Of a DNA stretch of 64,000 nt, positions 1 to 27,478 are shown one piece after another. The notes beneath the pieces were generated by a model. It saw nothing but the letters and a program-made list of their open reading frames with translations. It did not search any database and was not told where the DNA came from. The stretch is taken from NCBI RefSeq assembly GCF_037042905.1, contig NC_087246.1, positions 35,334,001-35,398,000 on the forward strand, read 5' to 3'. Source of the DNA: Lytechinus pictus. Its lineage: Eukaryota; Echinodermata; Echinoidea; Temnopleuroida; Toxopneustidae. The stretch's first letter is position 1. Each line of letters opens with the position of its first letter. Made by a program: the position numbers and the translations under genes.

Positions 1-425
1 CGGATAAAAGATCAGAATTGTATGAAATCGACTAATACTTAGGAATGCGTGGGAGACTGGGGTATCCATCTTTTCTTTCTAAACCACTCATCTATACGTA
101 CTATTAATTGTCACAACCAATAAATACGTGCGTAAAAATCAATTATTTGAAATCGTGTGCTATCTGATTTGGAAATGCTGAGATATTGTAGATGGAGTGT
201 TCACTACCCAACAAAAAAAACCCGCTATTACGACAGATTCCCTCACAATGCACATAAGCTTGTATGATAGCTCTTCCTTAAATGGCAAATCTACAAACTG
301 TAAAAGTACTTGAGTACTTAATCAAATCGAATAAAAACCAATCGAAATAGCATATTGTAAATCCAATCAATCTATAATCGATAAAGAAAAAATCAGTTCT
401 TTTTCAACCACAATCTTGATGAAAA

Positions 426-15528
<15,103 letters not shown>

Positions 15529-15587
15529 ATTGGATATACTTCAAGTAGAGCCGGAGAAGAAATTTTGACTACGTATCTCAAATCCTC

Positions 15588-15600
15588 GACTTTTTATTAC
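15588..15600 (-). promoter_or_regulatory. TATA-like element of the carboxypeptidase gene
   Basis: On the minus strand TAATAAAAAG lies about 65 bp upstream of the carboxypeptidase ATG (15528). That spacing would fit a transcription start near 15560 and a short 5' leader. The sequence is not a perfect TATAAA and no other core element was recognised, so the call is tentative. Confidence 0.3.
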
Positions 15601-16095
15601 ATCAGCACCCTAAATTACACTATCATGGCATAAATCACGGGCATGTCCAGCCGAAAGGGTGTGTGGGGTTCGGGGAAGGGGATGGGGTTATGCATGATTA
15701 AATTATGGGCCAGTATTTATGCGTTGAAGAAGGCGCCCTATCTCCCATTCCTCCTCCTTTTGACCATGGACCTATTGTAATAGGTCCATGTTTTGACCCA
15801 CCCCCACCCTCATTTACCCTCCTTATATTCCTTCCCTTCTCTCTCCCCGCTCTCTCTCTCTCCCTCCCCCCCCCCCCTCCCCATCTTCTCTCTCTCTTCT
15901 CCTCCGTTGGCTCCATGGAGGTAAGAATTTCATGAGTTGTTCATAAAGTTACACATAATTTATGCGCGACCGGAACATGTTCTCAGGTGCTTGGTCAGCT
16001 ACATAGGGTTCCTTGATTTTAAAGCAAGAAAGGGTCACAGTCTTGAATAAAGTCATTCATAATTTACGGACAGCTTTATGAATCACCCACCAGCT

Positions 16096-16336
16096 CAGTG
16101 GCGTACAGATGGAGGGGCGGGGGCTTGCCCCACACCCCAAATTTTTCATGACCAAGAGAAATTGAAGGGAGAAATATGATATATCCTTTTCTGAAAATTA
16201 TACCAAAAGCTATCACAAAATTTCGATATTTAATTGTAATAAAAATGTCGAAATTTATGCTCGCTCGGAACTTCATATAAATTTTGCCCAATACACCATA
16301 TGTTCCCCTCAAATTTTTTGGCTCATTACACTACTG
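16096..16336. mobile_element. short hAT-like MITE
   Basis: Begins CAGTGGCGTACAG and ends TTACACTACTG (inverted: CAGTAGTGTAA). The flanks CACCAGCT (16088-16095) and CACCAGGT (16337-16344) are an 8-bp duplication with one mismatch. 241 bp, non-coding, intergenic between ess2 and the carboxypeptidase gene. Confidence 0.65.
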
Positions 16337-16344
16337 CACCAGGT

Positions 16345-17960
16345 CCATAGAAGATGACCAATCATGCCTTATGTCATCCCTACCCCATCCCCCCCCCCCC
16401 CCACCGAGACTGTGATAGAGATAGTCATGTGAATATTAAAACATGTTCCACAATTATGAAAGATAAATCAAATACCATTATCTTATTTTTGAGCTATAAA
16501 TATATCAAATGATAATTGCAGTACAGCCCAAAACATTAGTATTCATGTCTTTACATTGAAACCTATGAATGACTGAAGAGTTTTATGTAATATTTGGAGT
16601 CTTGCTAAATTATTGGTAGAATTGTATGTGGGAATCTATACAAATTCAATCCGCATCCTTATCAAGAATTAATAACAACTATTGTTCTTCATGCTTTAAT
16701 AGTTTACATTATATACTTTGTGCTTTATTATTCATGATACTGTAAAATGTACAATTTTATAGATTTGATTACACAAAAGTTATTAATTTACAGTAATGGA
16801 ATAGTCGAGAGATAATTATTCGAGGCCAAAGTGGCATTTTTTTCTTTATATTTCATGTTTTAATGAAATACAGAAGAAATAGAGTGTGACGTCATTTGCG
16901 TATTCCCCGAGTTGTGCATATAACCATTCTTTGAAATTAACCAAAGCTTTGAAATGTTAAGAAAAAAAAATTATATGTCTAATTTTGATGAAAAGGTCAA
17001 TTTTAGGATTGTCTGATCGATCGTTCTCTTTTAATTCAAATCAATTTCTTGTTGGGTTTATCTTTAAAGATACCGTTCAGTAGTGAAGGACTAGTTGCTG
17101 TGGGATATCTAACTACTTTGTCAGCCGGAATTAAGATTACTAAATTAGGCAGATGGAAATTAATTATTTCATATATAAGAGGAATTTATTGGGCAAAATC
17201 TATTCAGAAATGGCAACAGCATCAAAGAAACAACCACTGAAATTTTTATGATGGTACTGCTCAAAAACTAAGTAATGTGGTGAGGCAATGAGATTCAAGT
17301 TAATGCGGCATGGATAAGAGCAGGGTGATTTATGATATTACTGCAACCCGATATCAATTCAATACCTTTCAAATCACTGGTGCACTGGTGTGCAATTACA
17401 TGTATTCGGAAAGCTTTCAATTAGTCCCATATACCATAACCTGATTAGAATTCAATATCAGCATACATTCTATAACTCCTTTTCTACAAATGTTTCTGAG
17501 ACAAAATGTGACTTCCAAAAAATCAATATCATTACTTCATTTAACACAGAACTTTAGGGAAAGATTAAAAAAGCACAAATATAACGGTTTAAAATTTATG
17601 TTGACTCACATATATGTGCACCCTGTTTCAAATTTGTATGAAATTCTCGGCAGTTGAAAAATAGTGTCTCTTTACAAATGGCTTGATCTACATTTGGATG
17701 AATTTTAAGACTTAATATTTTGACAGCACGATGAGGAAGAATTCTAGTTTGTTAAAGGCAAAAAAGCAATTTTTACAAATCAGAGAGACCTTGCTTTGCA
17801 ACTCAACATAGTTTGTTTTATGTCAGTGGCCATAAAGATTGCAAAAACGTGGTAATTCATGGTATATGTTTTCTAAATTACACATGATTTTTAAAACAAA
17901 ACTGAAGACCAGGCGATATTTTCATGATAGTTTTCAGCACCAAAAATTAGTCATTCTCTG
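16345..17960. other. intergenic DNA, no gene recognised
   Basis: About 1.6 kb of AT-rich sequence. At about 16846-17110 is a decayed copy of the repeat family at 18577-19186 (GACGTCATTTGCG, TTGTGCATATAACCATT, AAATCAATTTCTTGTTGGG). Nothing else was recognised. Confidence 0.6.
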
Positions 17961-17963
17961 ATA

Positions 17964-18178
17964 CAGTGGCGGCACATGCCCCCCTCCCTTTGAGGGGCAC
18001 CCACAAAATTTTTGAGGGGATATGCCAAGCATTAGCAAGTGAGGACTTTTTTTCCCTTGTAAAATATTTCCTGGAACAAAGAGACCCCCATTTTGGGGTG
18101 ATTTTTTTTAAGCTTGGCAAATTTTTCCAGTACAAAAATGCCTCCCCCACCCTTTGGAAAATCCTGGATCTGCCCCTG
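17964..18178. mobile_element. short hAT-like MITE with perfect 8-bp target duplication
   Basis: Begins CAGTGGCGGCACATGCCCC, ends GGATCTGCCCCTG, and is flanked on both sides by CTCTGATA (17956-17963 and 18179-18186). The CAG/CTG ends with an exact 8-bp duplication fit a non-autonomous hAT element, 215 bp. Confidence 0.85.
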
Positions 18179-18576
18179 CTCTGATACTTGAAATAGTAAC
18201 TAACAATAAATAAGAAGTCAGTGCTTCTCAACCAGTCAACAATCTTTAATTTGGTCATTTGCCGACAGTTGCCAGGGAAAAAATAATGATGAAACATCCC
18301 CCGTTTTGGGGTGTCATTCATCCTCCATCAATTTTGATTATCCCTATTCAGCTAAGTTGAATTCAAACCTTTCTAAAATTGAAATTCATATTGAAAACAA
18401 GCATCTGAGTGCAAAGTTAATAATTTTCGTCAATATTTGATTAGGGTTAAAGAATTCAGTCCTGCTATAACTTAAATAAATAATAATAATAATACTGTAG
18501 TACAGTTCTTCATAAGCATAACACCTACAGGTCTCTATGCGTGAGGAAAGCAGAAAGTGCGGTTAGAATTGTAAAT

Positions 18577-19186
18577 TTAAAGGTCAAGTCCAACCCAAAA
18601 AAAAAAATTTATTTGAATAAATAGAGAAAAATCAAACTAGCATAACGCTAAAAATTTCATCAAAATCGGATTTAAAATAAGAAAGTTATGACATCTTGAA
18701 GTTTCGTTTATTTTTCACAAAACAGTTCTATGCTCAACTCAGTGATATGCGAATGAGAGAGGTGATGATGTCACTCACTCACTGTTTCTTTTGTTTTTTA
18801 TTGTTTGAATTATACAATATATCATTTTTTCATATTTGACAAGAAGGACCAACTTGGCTGAACCATATAGTATAGAAGAATACTAATTCCACATGTTGAG
18901 GAGGAATTAATCGTTGTTTCACTTGACAATGAGGAGAAAATTTGAATATTTCATATTTCATATAATAAAATACAAAAGAAATAGTGAGTGGATGACATCA
19001 TCAGTCTCCTCATTTGCATACCAACCAGGATGTGCATATAACTATTTTGTGAAATTAAGCGAAATTTTAAAATGCCATAACTTTCTTATTTTACATCCGA
19101 TTTTGGTCAAATTTTCAGTGTTATGCTTGTTAGATTTTTCTCTTTTTATTCAAATCAACTTTTTGTTGGGGTGGACTTGTCCTTTA
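18577..19186. mobile_element. 610-bp palindromic MITE with TA-type flanks
   Basis: The terminal inverted repeats run over about 110 bp: AAAGGTCAAGTCCAACCC, AAATAGAGAAAAATCAAACTAGCATAACGCT and CAAAATCGGATTTAAAATAAGAAAGTTATGAC at the left, with their complements at the right ending GGACTTGTCCTTTA. The flanks fit a TA duplication (Tc1/mariner-like insertion). The centre has short inverted GTCACTCACTCACTG / GTGAGTGGATGACATCATC blocks. Partial relatives lie near 9630-9882 and 16846-17110. Confidence 0.8.
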
Positions 19187-19254
19187 TAAAATAGACATCA
19201 AATAATTGTACATAACATCAAAGAATATTAAAAAATGGATTGAAGCTACATGTA

Positions 19255-19396
19255 ACTAAGTTAAACATTCTGAAAGAGGTGGGTTTTTAATTGTACTTTG
19301 AATTTCGCAAGCTGGGTAAAATTATGTAATGTCGGTGGTAGAGAATTCCATTGTGCTTGTGCAGCTTTTTGGAAAGCCCGATCCCCATACGATTTA
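19255..19396 (-). pseudogene. LINE reverse-transcriptase C-terminal fragment
   Basis: The minus strand translates as SYGDRAFQKAAQAQWNSLP then PTLHNFTQLAKFKVQLKTHLF, ending in a stop. The GDRAF...WNSLP...F+..LK..LF pattern is the C-terminal signature of CR1/L2-type LINE proteins. The 5' part is absent, so this is a truncated insertion, 0.5 kb from the ess2 duplicated 3' end. Confidence 0.6.
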
Positions 19397-19917
19397 AGAA
19401 GAAATAATTTGGTATCTCATTTAGTGAAGAAGAAAAAGAAGAGAAGTAGGAGGAGGAGGGGGAGAAGATGAGTTTTACAAAATTGATTTAAATCCAATTC
19501 TTGATAGCTCAACATCAAATGAGATACATCCCAGGGCATACTACTAATTAAAATTGGTGCTGTACTGAAGTAATCATTGGCCAAACACCACCCCAAAAGG
19601 TCAAGACAGAACTTGAAATCATCCATTGGATAACAGGATTATTCCCGCAATACGTATTCTCTCTTCTAAACGTGATACCTTTCTTTAGATGCATGGTTTT
19701 GTTGCACAAGCAGTGATACATTTGTTTGCATTAGACAAATAATGAGTGCTATAAAATATATACACTCTATCAAAGAGTGATTTCTCGCTACACATGCACT
19801 GCATGCGTGGGCGAGTTGACATATATGTAGTTTTAGTCTTTGACCCAGCATTGGTCACAGCCTGTCTGATGATCCACTTCCACACCAGGACAAAGAGTCT
19901 TTTTTTCTTTTCTTGCC

Positions 19918-20353
19918 TTCGGATCTCCAGAGATGCAAATAAAGTTAATTAATTGTTGAATATTCAACAAAATATCAGAAAAAATCAGTAGCCTTCTGTC
20001 TTTGAGGAGCAGTTCTCTTTGGTAGATTGAGGAGATTGTCTGTCAAACTTGGCGGTTCCACTGGAGTCCTTGTGGAGGCAGGACTTGCAGTGACCGACTG
20101 AGCGCGCCTTGAAGCCGGTGACTTCCCTGGGGTCTTTCGGATCTCCAGAGATGCAAATAAAGTTAATTAATTGTTGCATATTAAACAAAATATCAGAAAA
20201 AATCAGTAGCCTTCTGTCTTTGAGGAGCAGTTCTCTTTGGTAGATTGAGGAGATTGTCTGTCAAACTTGGCGGTTCCACTGGAGTCCTTGTGGAGGCAGG
20301 ACTTGCAGTGACCGACTGAGCGCGCCTTGAAGCCGGTGACTTCCCTGGGGTCT
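19918..20353 (-). repeat. two extra tandem copies (218 bp each) of the ess2 3' end
   Basis: Units 19918-20135 and 20136-20353 repeat 20354-20570, which holds the last 50-odd codons of ess2, its stop codon and about 57 bp of 3' flank. The two extra copies share substitutions that separate them from the functional copy (for example TCCACAAGGACTCC against TCCACAAGAACTCC on the minus strand). Each keeps an open ess2 frame to the same stop. The copies are nearly identical, so the duplication is recent or an assembly artefact. Confidence 0.9.
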
Positions 20354-20410
20354 TTCGGATCTCCAGAGATGCAAATAAAGTTAATTAATTGTTGCATATT
20401 AAACAAAATA

Positions 20411-23400
20411 TCAGAAAAAATCAGTAGCCTTCTGTCTTTGAGGAGCAGTTCTCTTTGGTAGATTGAGGAGATTGTCTGTCAAACTTGGCGGTTCCACTGG
20501 AGTTCTTGTGGAAGCGGGACTCGCAGTGACCGACTGAGCGCGCCTTGAAGCCGGTGACTTCCCTGGGGTCAGTCCAGGCGTCCTGTTGGGTGTTCCACCG
20601 AGAGAGGGTGTCCTACTACCAACAGAGCGTTGCGGAGACGGTGTGTAGCTTGCCCTGAGTGCTTTGTCCGTTTGACCCACGCTTCTTTGGACGAGTTTCT
20701 GCGCAGCTGATGACAGCGTTCGTATCCGTTCCATGGGACTTGCAGAACCAAAACGGCTTGGAGATGGGCTATATAGGAAACAGGAAAAATATGATCATTT
20801 GATAATTGATGTTTTAACACACATTTCTGCATCATCCTGCGTCAGGGCGATATCAAGGGGAACAAAGAAAGGGCTACCATTTCAAGTTTGAACGTAAATA
20901 GTTTTGTGTCTTCTATGCAGCTCAAAGGGATAATTATAAAATGGATATAAGAATGAAATGTGAAACTTGCATAAAATTATATATCAAACAGTAAATCTAA
21001 AGGAATTTTCTTTGCATGATTTATTAACCTTACAGATGTAAGCATTTGAAATTAAATGCACCAGTAAGGGACTTATGTGGGATGAGCTTAACTGCAGGCT
21101 GGCAAATGCTGTAAATGAGAACAACTGCCTCAAGGCATACAAATTGGCCGAGATCATTACTGAAATGTTTTCATCATGTTTGAAAAGCAGATCCTAAGCT
21201 TTAAGTAATATATAACTTGTACAGAGTGCTTTACAACAACCCACACAAGTTCTTGATCCAAAATGGAAGAACTTTCATGAGAGCTTAAAAAAATAGAAAG
21301 AAAAACAAAATTTTAAGTTTGGGGTTCACTCAAGCATGATTCATGCACAAATGTGCAAGCTGGGTAAAACTTACAGCAGTCCGATAAAAAAAGGCCCCAA
21401 AAACTCTTTTGTCTAAATTTTGGTATAAATGTATACGTATAAAGTTCTACAATTTTTTACAGTTTGAAGAAGGGATACTCTTTCAGTTAATAAATTTAAA
21501 TCTCCAAATTTGATAGTTGCAGACCGAATTACTATTTTGTCCAATTACCCCCTCCACCCCCAAATTAACTTAGACATCTTTGCCTGGTGACATATCATTT
21601 GGAGACAGATCGTCGCAAATGAAGTAACTTATCTACTAGAACTAGACACACTATCTATAAAGGAGTAGTTTCACTTAAAGCTTCTCCACACACCAGAGAC
21701 AAAAGGCTGAACTGTAAATGAAAAACACAAGCATGTTATATACCTGACAAGGTTTTTGGTGACTCTTCGTAAGGCTTCTTCTTTCTTAGCTCTGTTCTTC
21801 TTGGTCACCTTATCAACCAGTGATAAACCAAGCTTCTCTTTCCTTGGAACACCAGGCATCTGCACATCAAGATAAAGAGATATTATTCACAGATATTTAT
21901 TATATAATTAGTTTTCAACATAAAATCATAACAAATTCCATTTAAATGCTGGTTACAATTGAGAATTTAATAAATCAATAAAGATTGCAATTCAACTTTA
22001 GCTGATGGGATTCAAAATTACTGAGAATCTTATTTAGCAGCCAAGAAAGGGTCAATAGTCAGGCATGAAGTTGTGACTTATTAACAGCTAAATGAAATAT
22101 CACACAGTTTCTTGGCAAAAACACATCCAGACCTCAGTTTTGTTAACATATTCCTAATATCATCTATTCATTAAAGTCTCACTATTTCTATATTATTTTC
22201 ATAATATGCAGCCCCAATTAATAATAATAACATTCTATCTTTATATAGGGTTTAATACATTCGAACAAAGTTTATAAATGCTTTACACAATGTATATCTT
22301 TCTCCAATCCCTTGAGAACATTGAGAACAACAAGAGTTTCAAAACTTGAATGCTAGGTATACTACAAATGATCATTGAATTTTTCAAAATTCAAATAAAA
22401 TATGATTTACATTATTTCTGAATCAATCATATTTATTTCTCAGCTCTAAAAGGAGGTCCACAAATTATTTAATAAGTCAGTGGCTGTAAAATGGAAATAA
22501 GATGACCTCACTACTCCTCAGTAGAATTATTTACCTTGAACTGTGGCCCTCTAACCATTTGAACAGGTGTGTCGCCACCATCTAACCTGAATGGCGTTCC
22601 TTCTATCTCACCCCAAGTCATCATAGGAGATTCATTCACACCTAATATCGGAAGAAAAAAATATATTTCACAAACATGTGAAACAATATAAAGATCTGCT
22701 CCAAAATGTTCTAAATCCAGGTTTGATGAAAAGTGAGTGTTATCAAACTATTGTTCAGGTAAGGACTTGTCTTTGAAAGGAGGTTTTTTAGCTCAATGTG
22801 GAGGGCACCACGATATATCACATGAAAAAACAACCTCATTCATAATTTTTTTATAGATGCCTGTGCAAAAGATTTTAGATTACGCATCTACATCCTTGCT
22901 TGCGCTCATATGGTACAGGGGTAACTCTTCATGTACCCATCACATACCTAAGGGGATATAGAGACCGTAAGAGATGGGAAACAAATGTAATTAGTGAATT
23001 ACTAAATAAATGCTTTGAAAAGGAAAGCCTTGATCATCGACTACTTCTTATTCAGTTTGAGATGAGTAGAGGAAGTGGAGATCTATGCAACCAATTGGAT
23101 TTACAAAATTGGGCCTAAAGAAAGCAAGAACATGTTAAAGCCCCATACGTGTATCTGCTGTACAACATGAAACGTGGAACAGTCTGAAATGGGAAATTGT
23201 CATGGTCTAAAATCAAGAATAAGCATGAAGACTGTCATATCTGGTCGATGTCAGCCTTTTTGTCATGGCTCCATTACAAAAAACGCTTAGTGATTTCTCG
23301 TAGGGGTATGTTTCATGATTGATCATACACAATATTCAATGGAATCAATCACAATTATCAGTGCCACGATCAATCTCTGAGTTTGATATTTACAGGGCCG

Positions 23401-26400
23401 AGATGACTCACCTGGAGCAGGGGATGGAGTAGCCACAAAACCATAGCCATTGACCTTGGGACCGTCCGATGGGGTCAACTCTTTACCATCTGCTCCTACC
23501 CTCCCATCCTGTCGGCTTGGTCCTGCTAGACCAGGGAGGGTCCCGGTGCTGGGTCGGGGGAAGGGGTCAGAGGTCAGGCGGGTGTTGGAGTGGGCGATCT
23601 CTTTCTCGGGTTTTTGCATTAATTTCTCTGCAAGACTTGCTTCCACACCTGAAAAATTCAAGGGTTTTCAATGTGATCAACTTTACCGAGCGAAAACGTG
23701 AAAATTTGTATTATGAATAGCAATTTATAAGACCTGAATTTGTTCAGTTTTTTATTGTCTATTTTTTCTAAAACATGAGTTATGACAAAATCACACTTTT
23801 CCTACTCGGGAATAATAAAAACTATTATTATTTATTTGACATACTATACAAATCATCGATCAATGATTCATCCATACCTTCGGGCACATACATGAGTGCA
23901 TTCTTTGCCTCGTATTTCCAGGTATTCAATCTATTGCTCCTGGAATCAATGGCTAGCTGTTCAGAGCTCTTCAACTTCAGCATATCCTCCGTCTCAGCCG
24001 CATGGATCAGCTCTGCTTCATACAGCCAGGCGTGCTTCTGTCGATGCTTCTCCTCAGACCTGGCCATGATGTCTCGGAACGACGCGTTGTCTTCGCTGGT
24101 GTACTTGGTCAGGTATTTGTCCAGGCCCAACGATGTATCACTATCGGCTGGAAAAACACGCAAATATATGCATTCATTGATCATATTTGTCCAAGGGAGT
24201 GTACATGTAGGAAAACAAATTGATCAACTCCATGCAATGTCTGTTTCATTTATTGCCTGAAATATGGTAATTATATTCAGATTTTCATCATGATAATAAT
24301 AATAATAATAATGGTATTTCATTTCAAGACTGTTTGCAGCAAGAGCTGAATTGTACAGAACTTTTTTACGTATAAAAAGAACAATATAAAACATAACTAC
24401 AGTAAAACTTAATAAGAAATATCAAAAGAGTATTATACAAATATACAAAGCATGAAGAAATATAAAATCATTAATACTTTTTGGGTTAATATGATTAAAC
24501 AGAATATTTTCAACTAATTGTAAAGCCTTTAACTAATTGCAGAAGTTTCAAAATTTGCTTTAAAAATAGTATACGAGAAAGCGGAAGGATGGAATTTGTG
24601 GTGTACATGAATTGGATTGGATAAACTTGACTGTAGAGGATATCGGGATTTTGAATAAGTGATGTATTTAAAGTATAAGGAAATTGAGAATTGGAGATTA
24701 TGCAATGGGTAAATAATTAGAATAAAGTTTTATATACTTATTTCATTCTACTGAAACATTACAGATAAAACAGTGAAACATTCTTACAAAACATTTTACA
24801 CTAAAACAAATGTTGCCAACGATCAACAGACATAAGTGAGCATGAACTTCAGTGGGCTTTTCATATAGGCCTACACAACTATATCAATGTCTACTTGACA
24901 TGTATCTGTAAAGGGTTAGGTATTAAAGGTGTACACTTGTACATTCTTAAGTGAAAAACCGACTCAGAGCTCCATGGTTCAAGACCTAGCTGTGTCAAGT
25001 CCTTTGGATGGCGATGTTCGAAGTTGGTTCTTAATGTAAATAATCATATTGACTGATACAGGTCTCTAGTAACAATCAAACGACATTAAAAAACATCAAA
25101 CTACATGTACTTATACAAACCTTTAAAACAAACTTACATTTCTCCTCAAGTTTTGTCAAATCGGTGTCTATTGACGGTAAATCCTCATTCTTGTAGTCAG
25201 TATTTGCAGTCCTTGGGGTATCACTTGCAAACTGTCCTGGTACAGGGGTTTCAAATGTTGATGGAGTTTGCTCTCTTTCTGTAATAAAAGAAATTATATC
25301 ACATGAACTCTTATTCAAAGTTGTTGTGTTACTGTTTATCTCAATCCCAAAAGACCCACAGCAGCCTTGTACTTTGACAAAAAACACCATTCTACAATTT
25401 GCAACCTCTCCACCCAAGGTACTAAGCTTCACAAACCACGTTACTGAATACTCCCCCAAGAAAAGAAGGATGTGCCTACATTGCAGGCAAGAATAACCGA
25501 CTGAATTTGATGACTGGGGTAATAATTATGCGTCAACGTGTCATAGATATTAAGTGTCACAGACATTAAGTGTCACAGACACACTTATAACTAGATGTTG
25601 ATTAATATCCTCATCATCATCCTAAACATCATCACATCATCATCAATCATCATTATCAACATCATCATCATCATCATCATCACCACCACCATCGTCATCA
25701 TCAACATCATCACCATCATCATCACCACCATCATCATCCTCATCATCATCATCACCATCATCCTCCTCCTTCTATCAATCATCATTCTTTTGCATCATCA
25801 TCATCACTAACATCATCATCACCACCATCACAACCACCACCACCATCATCATCATCACCACCACCATCATCATCATCATCATCATCACCATCACCACCAT
25901 CATCATCCTCATCCTCATCATCATCATACCTTGCATGGGAGTTATCGTAGATGTTCCAGGTCTTGATGTTCTGCAGGTGGAGGCATACTTGATGGCTAGC
26001 TCTCTCATCTTCTCAAGATCATTCCTCTGCATGGCTTCCATGTATTCATGCTGAGCCTTCAACTTCTTCAAGTCAGGAAAGAAGTCACGCTGGATGATTT
26101 TTTCCAGGTCCTACAGGGAGATGGAAAGCAAGGACTTGATAATAAAAATCACAAAATTACACTAGCACGTGTATCATATCCTGCGTTGCCATGTTAGATG
26201 ACTCAGACTAACATTAAGACAATATGTGCATCAACTGTGATAAGTCATCTTTTTATGGTCTAATGCACAAGTGTCGTTGTCCTCCATCATGGCCGCTTAT
26301 GGGAACGATCTTTAAAGTCACAAAAGCTTAGCAACATTTTGTCATCACAGCTCTGATATCATATCATTCTGCTGCATTTCATTTTTCTATAAATTGTAGA

Positions 26401-27388
26401 ATGAATGACGGACTAGAATGAATGACTATCAAGAATTTCAATGAAATACATGTAGGTATTGAATAGCTGATTGAAATGGTGGAAATCATATCCAAATTTA
26501 ATCTAATAAATGTGAAGTTATTACTCATGAAAATGTTCTAATAGAAAAGTAAAAGGTCAACAAAAATCAAGTATTGTAGTTATTGTAGTAATTGAACAAG
26601 TATGTACTAGTTCCATGCTATATCTTCTTCAAATCTGATGGCCCCCAGAAGCTCAATCCTTGAAGCAGTTGATAAATATTAATTTCCTGATGATTCAACA
26701 AAAATTATAAATTACGGTGTGCATTTAAAAAAACAAAAAGGATGTAATCAAAATTTAGGGTGATTATTAACAATTACAATTTGTTTTTCCTGGAATATGA
26801 AAGACTTAATAATTGATATCAATGTTAAACAACAGGTACAAATCCAACTTTTCCAGTTTTAACAAGTATCATAAGGCAGAAATGAAACTGTTACTGATTA
26901 AACGGAGTGGTTTCTTTGCTACTTGACATGCTCACTGTTCATAAACGTTTTTTTAATGAATGCTGAAATTTTCACTTCTCCTGTTAAACTGACCAGTTTC
27001 CATACACTTCACCTATTTTATCGAAACTTGGAGAAGAAAATGCGTCAGTGGTATGAGAATGGTGTCAATGAATATAAAAAAGATGAGGAGTTGCTCTTTC
27101 ATATTATCGTAAATTCATATTGTAATAGTTCATCATCTTTTAATACTGCCTTCCATAAACCTTCATTTTGTTATTCACTTTATATCTCATGTACACGGAA
27201 TTAAAGAAAGATGCATCTATAAACGCTGTAAAACCCATTAAAGAGTACTAGAACTGGACAGGATTACTCACACTAACAAACACCTCTTCATCAAGTACTT
27301 TTCTTTTGTCTGGCTTCTTTTCTTGTTCCCATGCTGGTTTGGAAGTCAGAGGAACCATGGCTTTCTCATCTGATTTTACCAGAGCCAT
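20411..27388 (-). CDS. ess2: splicing factor ESS-2 (DGCR14) homologue, 8 coding exons, complete
   Basis: Exons 5' to 3' on the minus strand: 27272-27388, 25930-26110, 25138-25278, 23878-24147, 23412-23648, 22535-22641, 21744-21859, 20411-20768. Every boundary is GT-AG, phases match, and the total is 508 codons plus TGA. The start is the first ATG after an in-frame TGA. Family landmarks: RKVLDEE and IIQRDFFPDLKKLKAQ (N-terminal Es2 helix), KYTSEDNASFRDIM, KHAWLYEAE, TWKYEAKNALMYVPEG, DGKELTPSDGPKVNGYGFVA, TPSPAPGVNESPMMTWGEIE, KKNRAKKEEALRRVTKNL, ALRASYTPSP and a C-terminal TDNLLNLP...ATDFF. Human ESS2 is 476 aa, so the length fits. ESS2 is a nuclear protein of the catalytic spliceosome (C complex). 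An intronic (ATC)n tract abuts the donor of exon 25930-26110. The last exon lies in a tandem triplication. Confidence 0.95.
24283..24370 (-). repeat. LINE 3'-tail-like fragment with (AAT)n
   Basis: On the minus strand TACAATTCAGCTCTTGCTGC, then AAATGAAATACC, then (ATT)n reads like the 3' untranslated end and microsatellite tail of a LINE, in an ess2 intron. No coding part was recognised. Confidence 0.4.
25600..25929 (+). repeat. (ATC)n microsatellite at an ess2 splice donor
   Basis: About 330 bp of ATC/ACC triplets in the intron after exon 25930-26110 in gene orientation. The array starts at the donor itself: the exon ends CAAG, the intron begins GTATGATGATGATGATG. Its Met- and Ile-rich frames are not genes. 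Confidence 0.95.
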
Positions 27389-27478
27389 CTCTACTTTGTC
27401 GGGGCAGGACTCTCCAGCAAAGCCAGCCTCAGATCATAGATCACCTTGTTAACTAAGTACTCTGAATTACTTCTCAAC
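27389..27478 (-). other. ess2: ess2 5' untranslated sequence with acceptor
   Basis: Upstream of the ATG an in-frame TGA at about 27434 closes the frame, and a good acceptor (TTTTGTTTTGTTGCAG on the minus strand, ending at 27479) precedes it. The first coding exon therefore probably has about 90 bp of leader spliced from an upstream non-coding exon. Confidence 0.55.

Noticed and set aside
15698-15935. Short frames rich in Pro/Ser or Arg/Gly
   Set aside because: CT-rich simple sequence upstream of the carboxypeptidase gene gives both frames.
19985-20406. Two identical 67-aa minus frames (MFNMQQLINFICISGD...)
   Set aside because: They are out of frame with ess2 and simply reflect the 218-bp tandem duplication.
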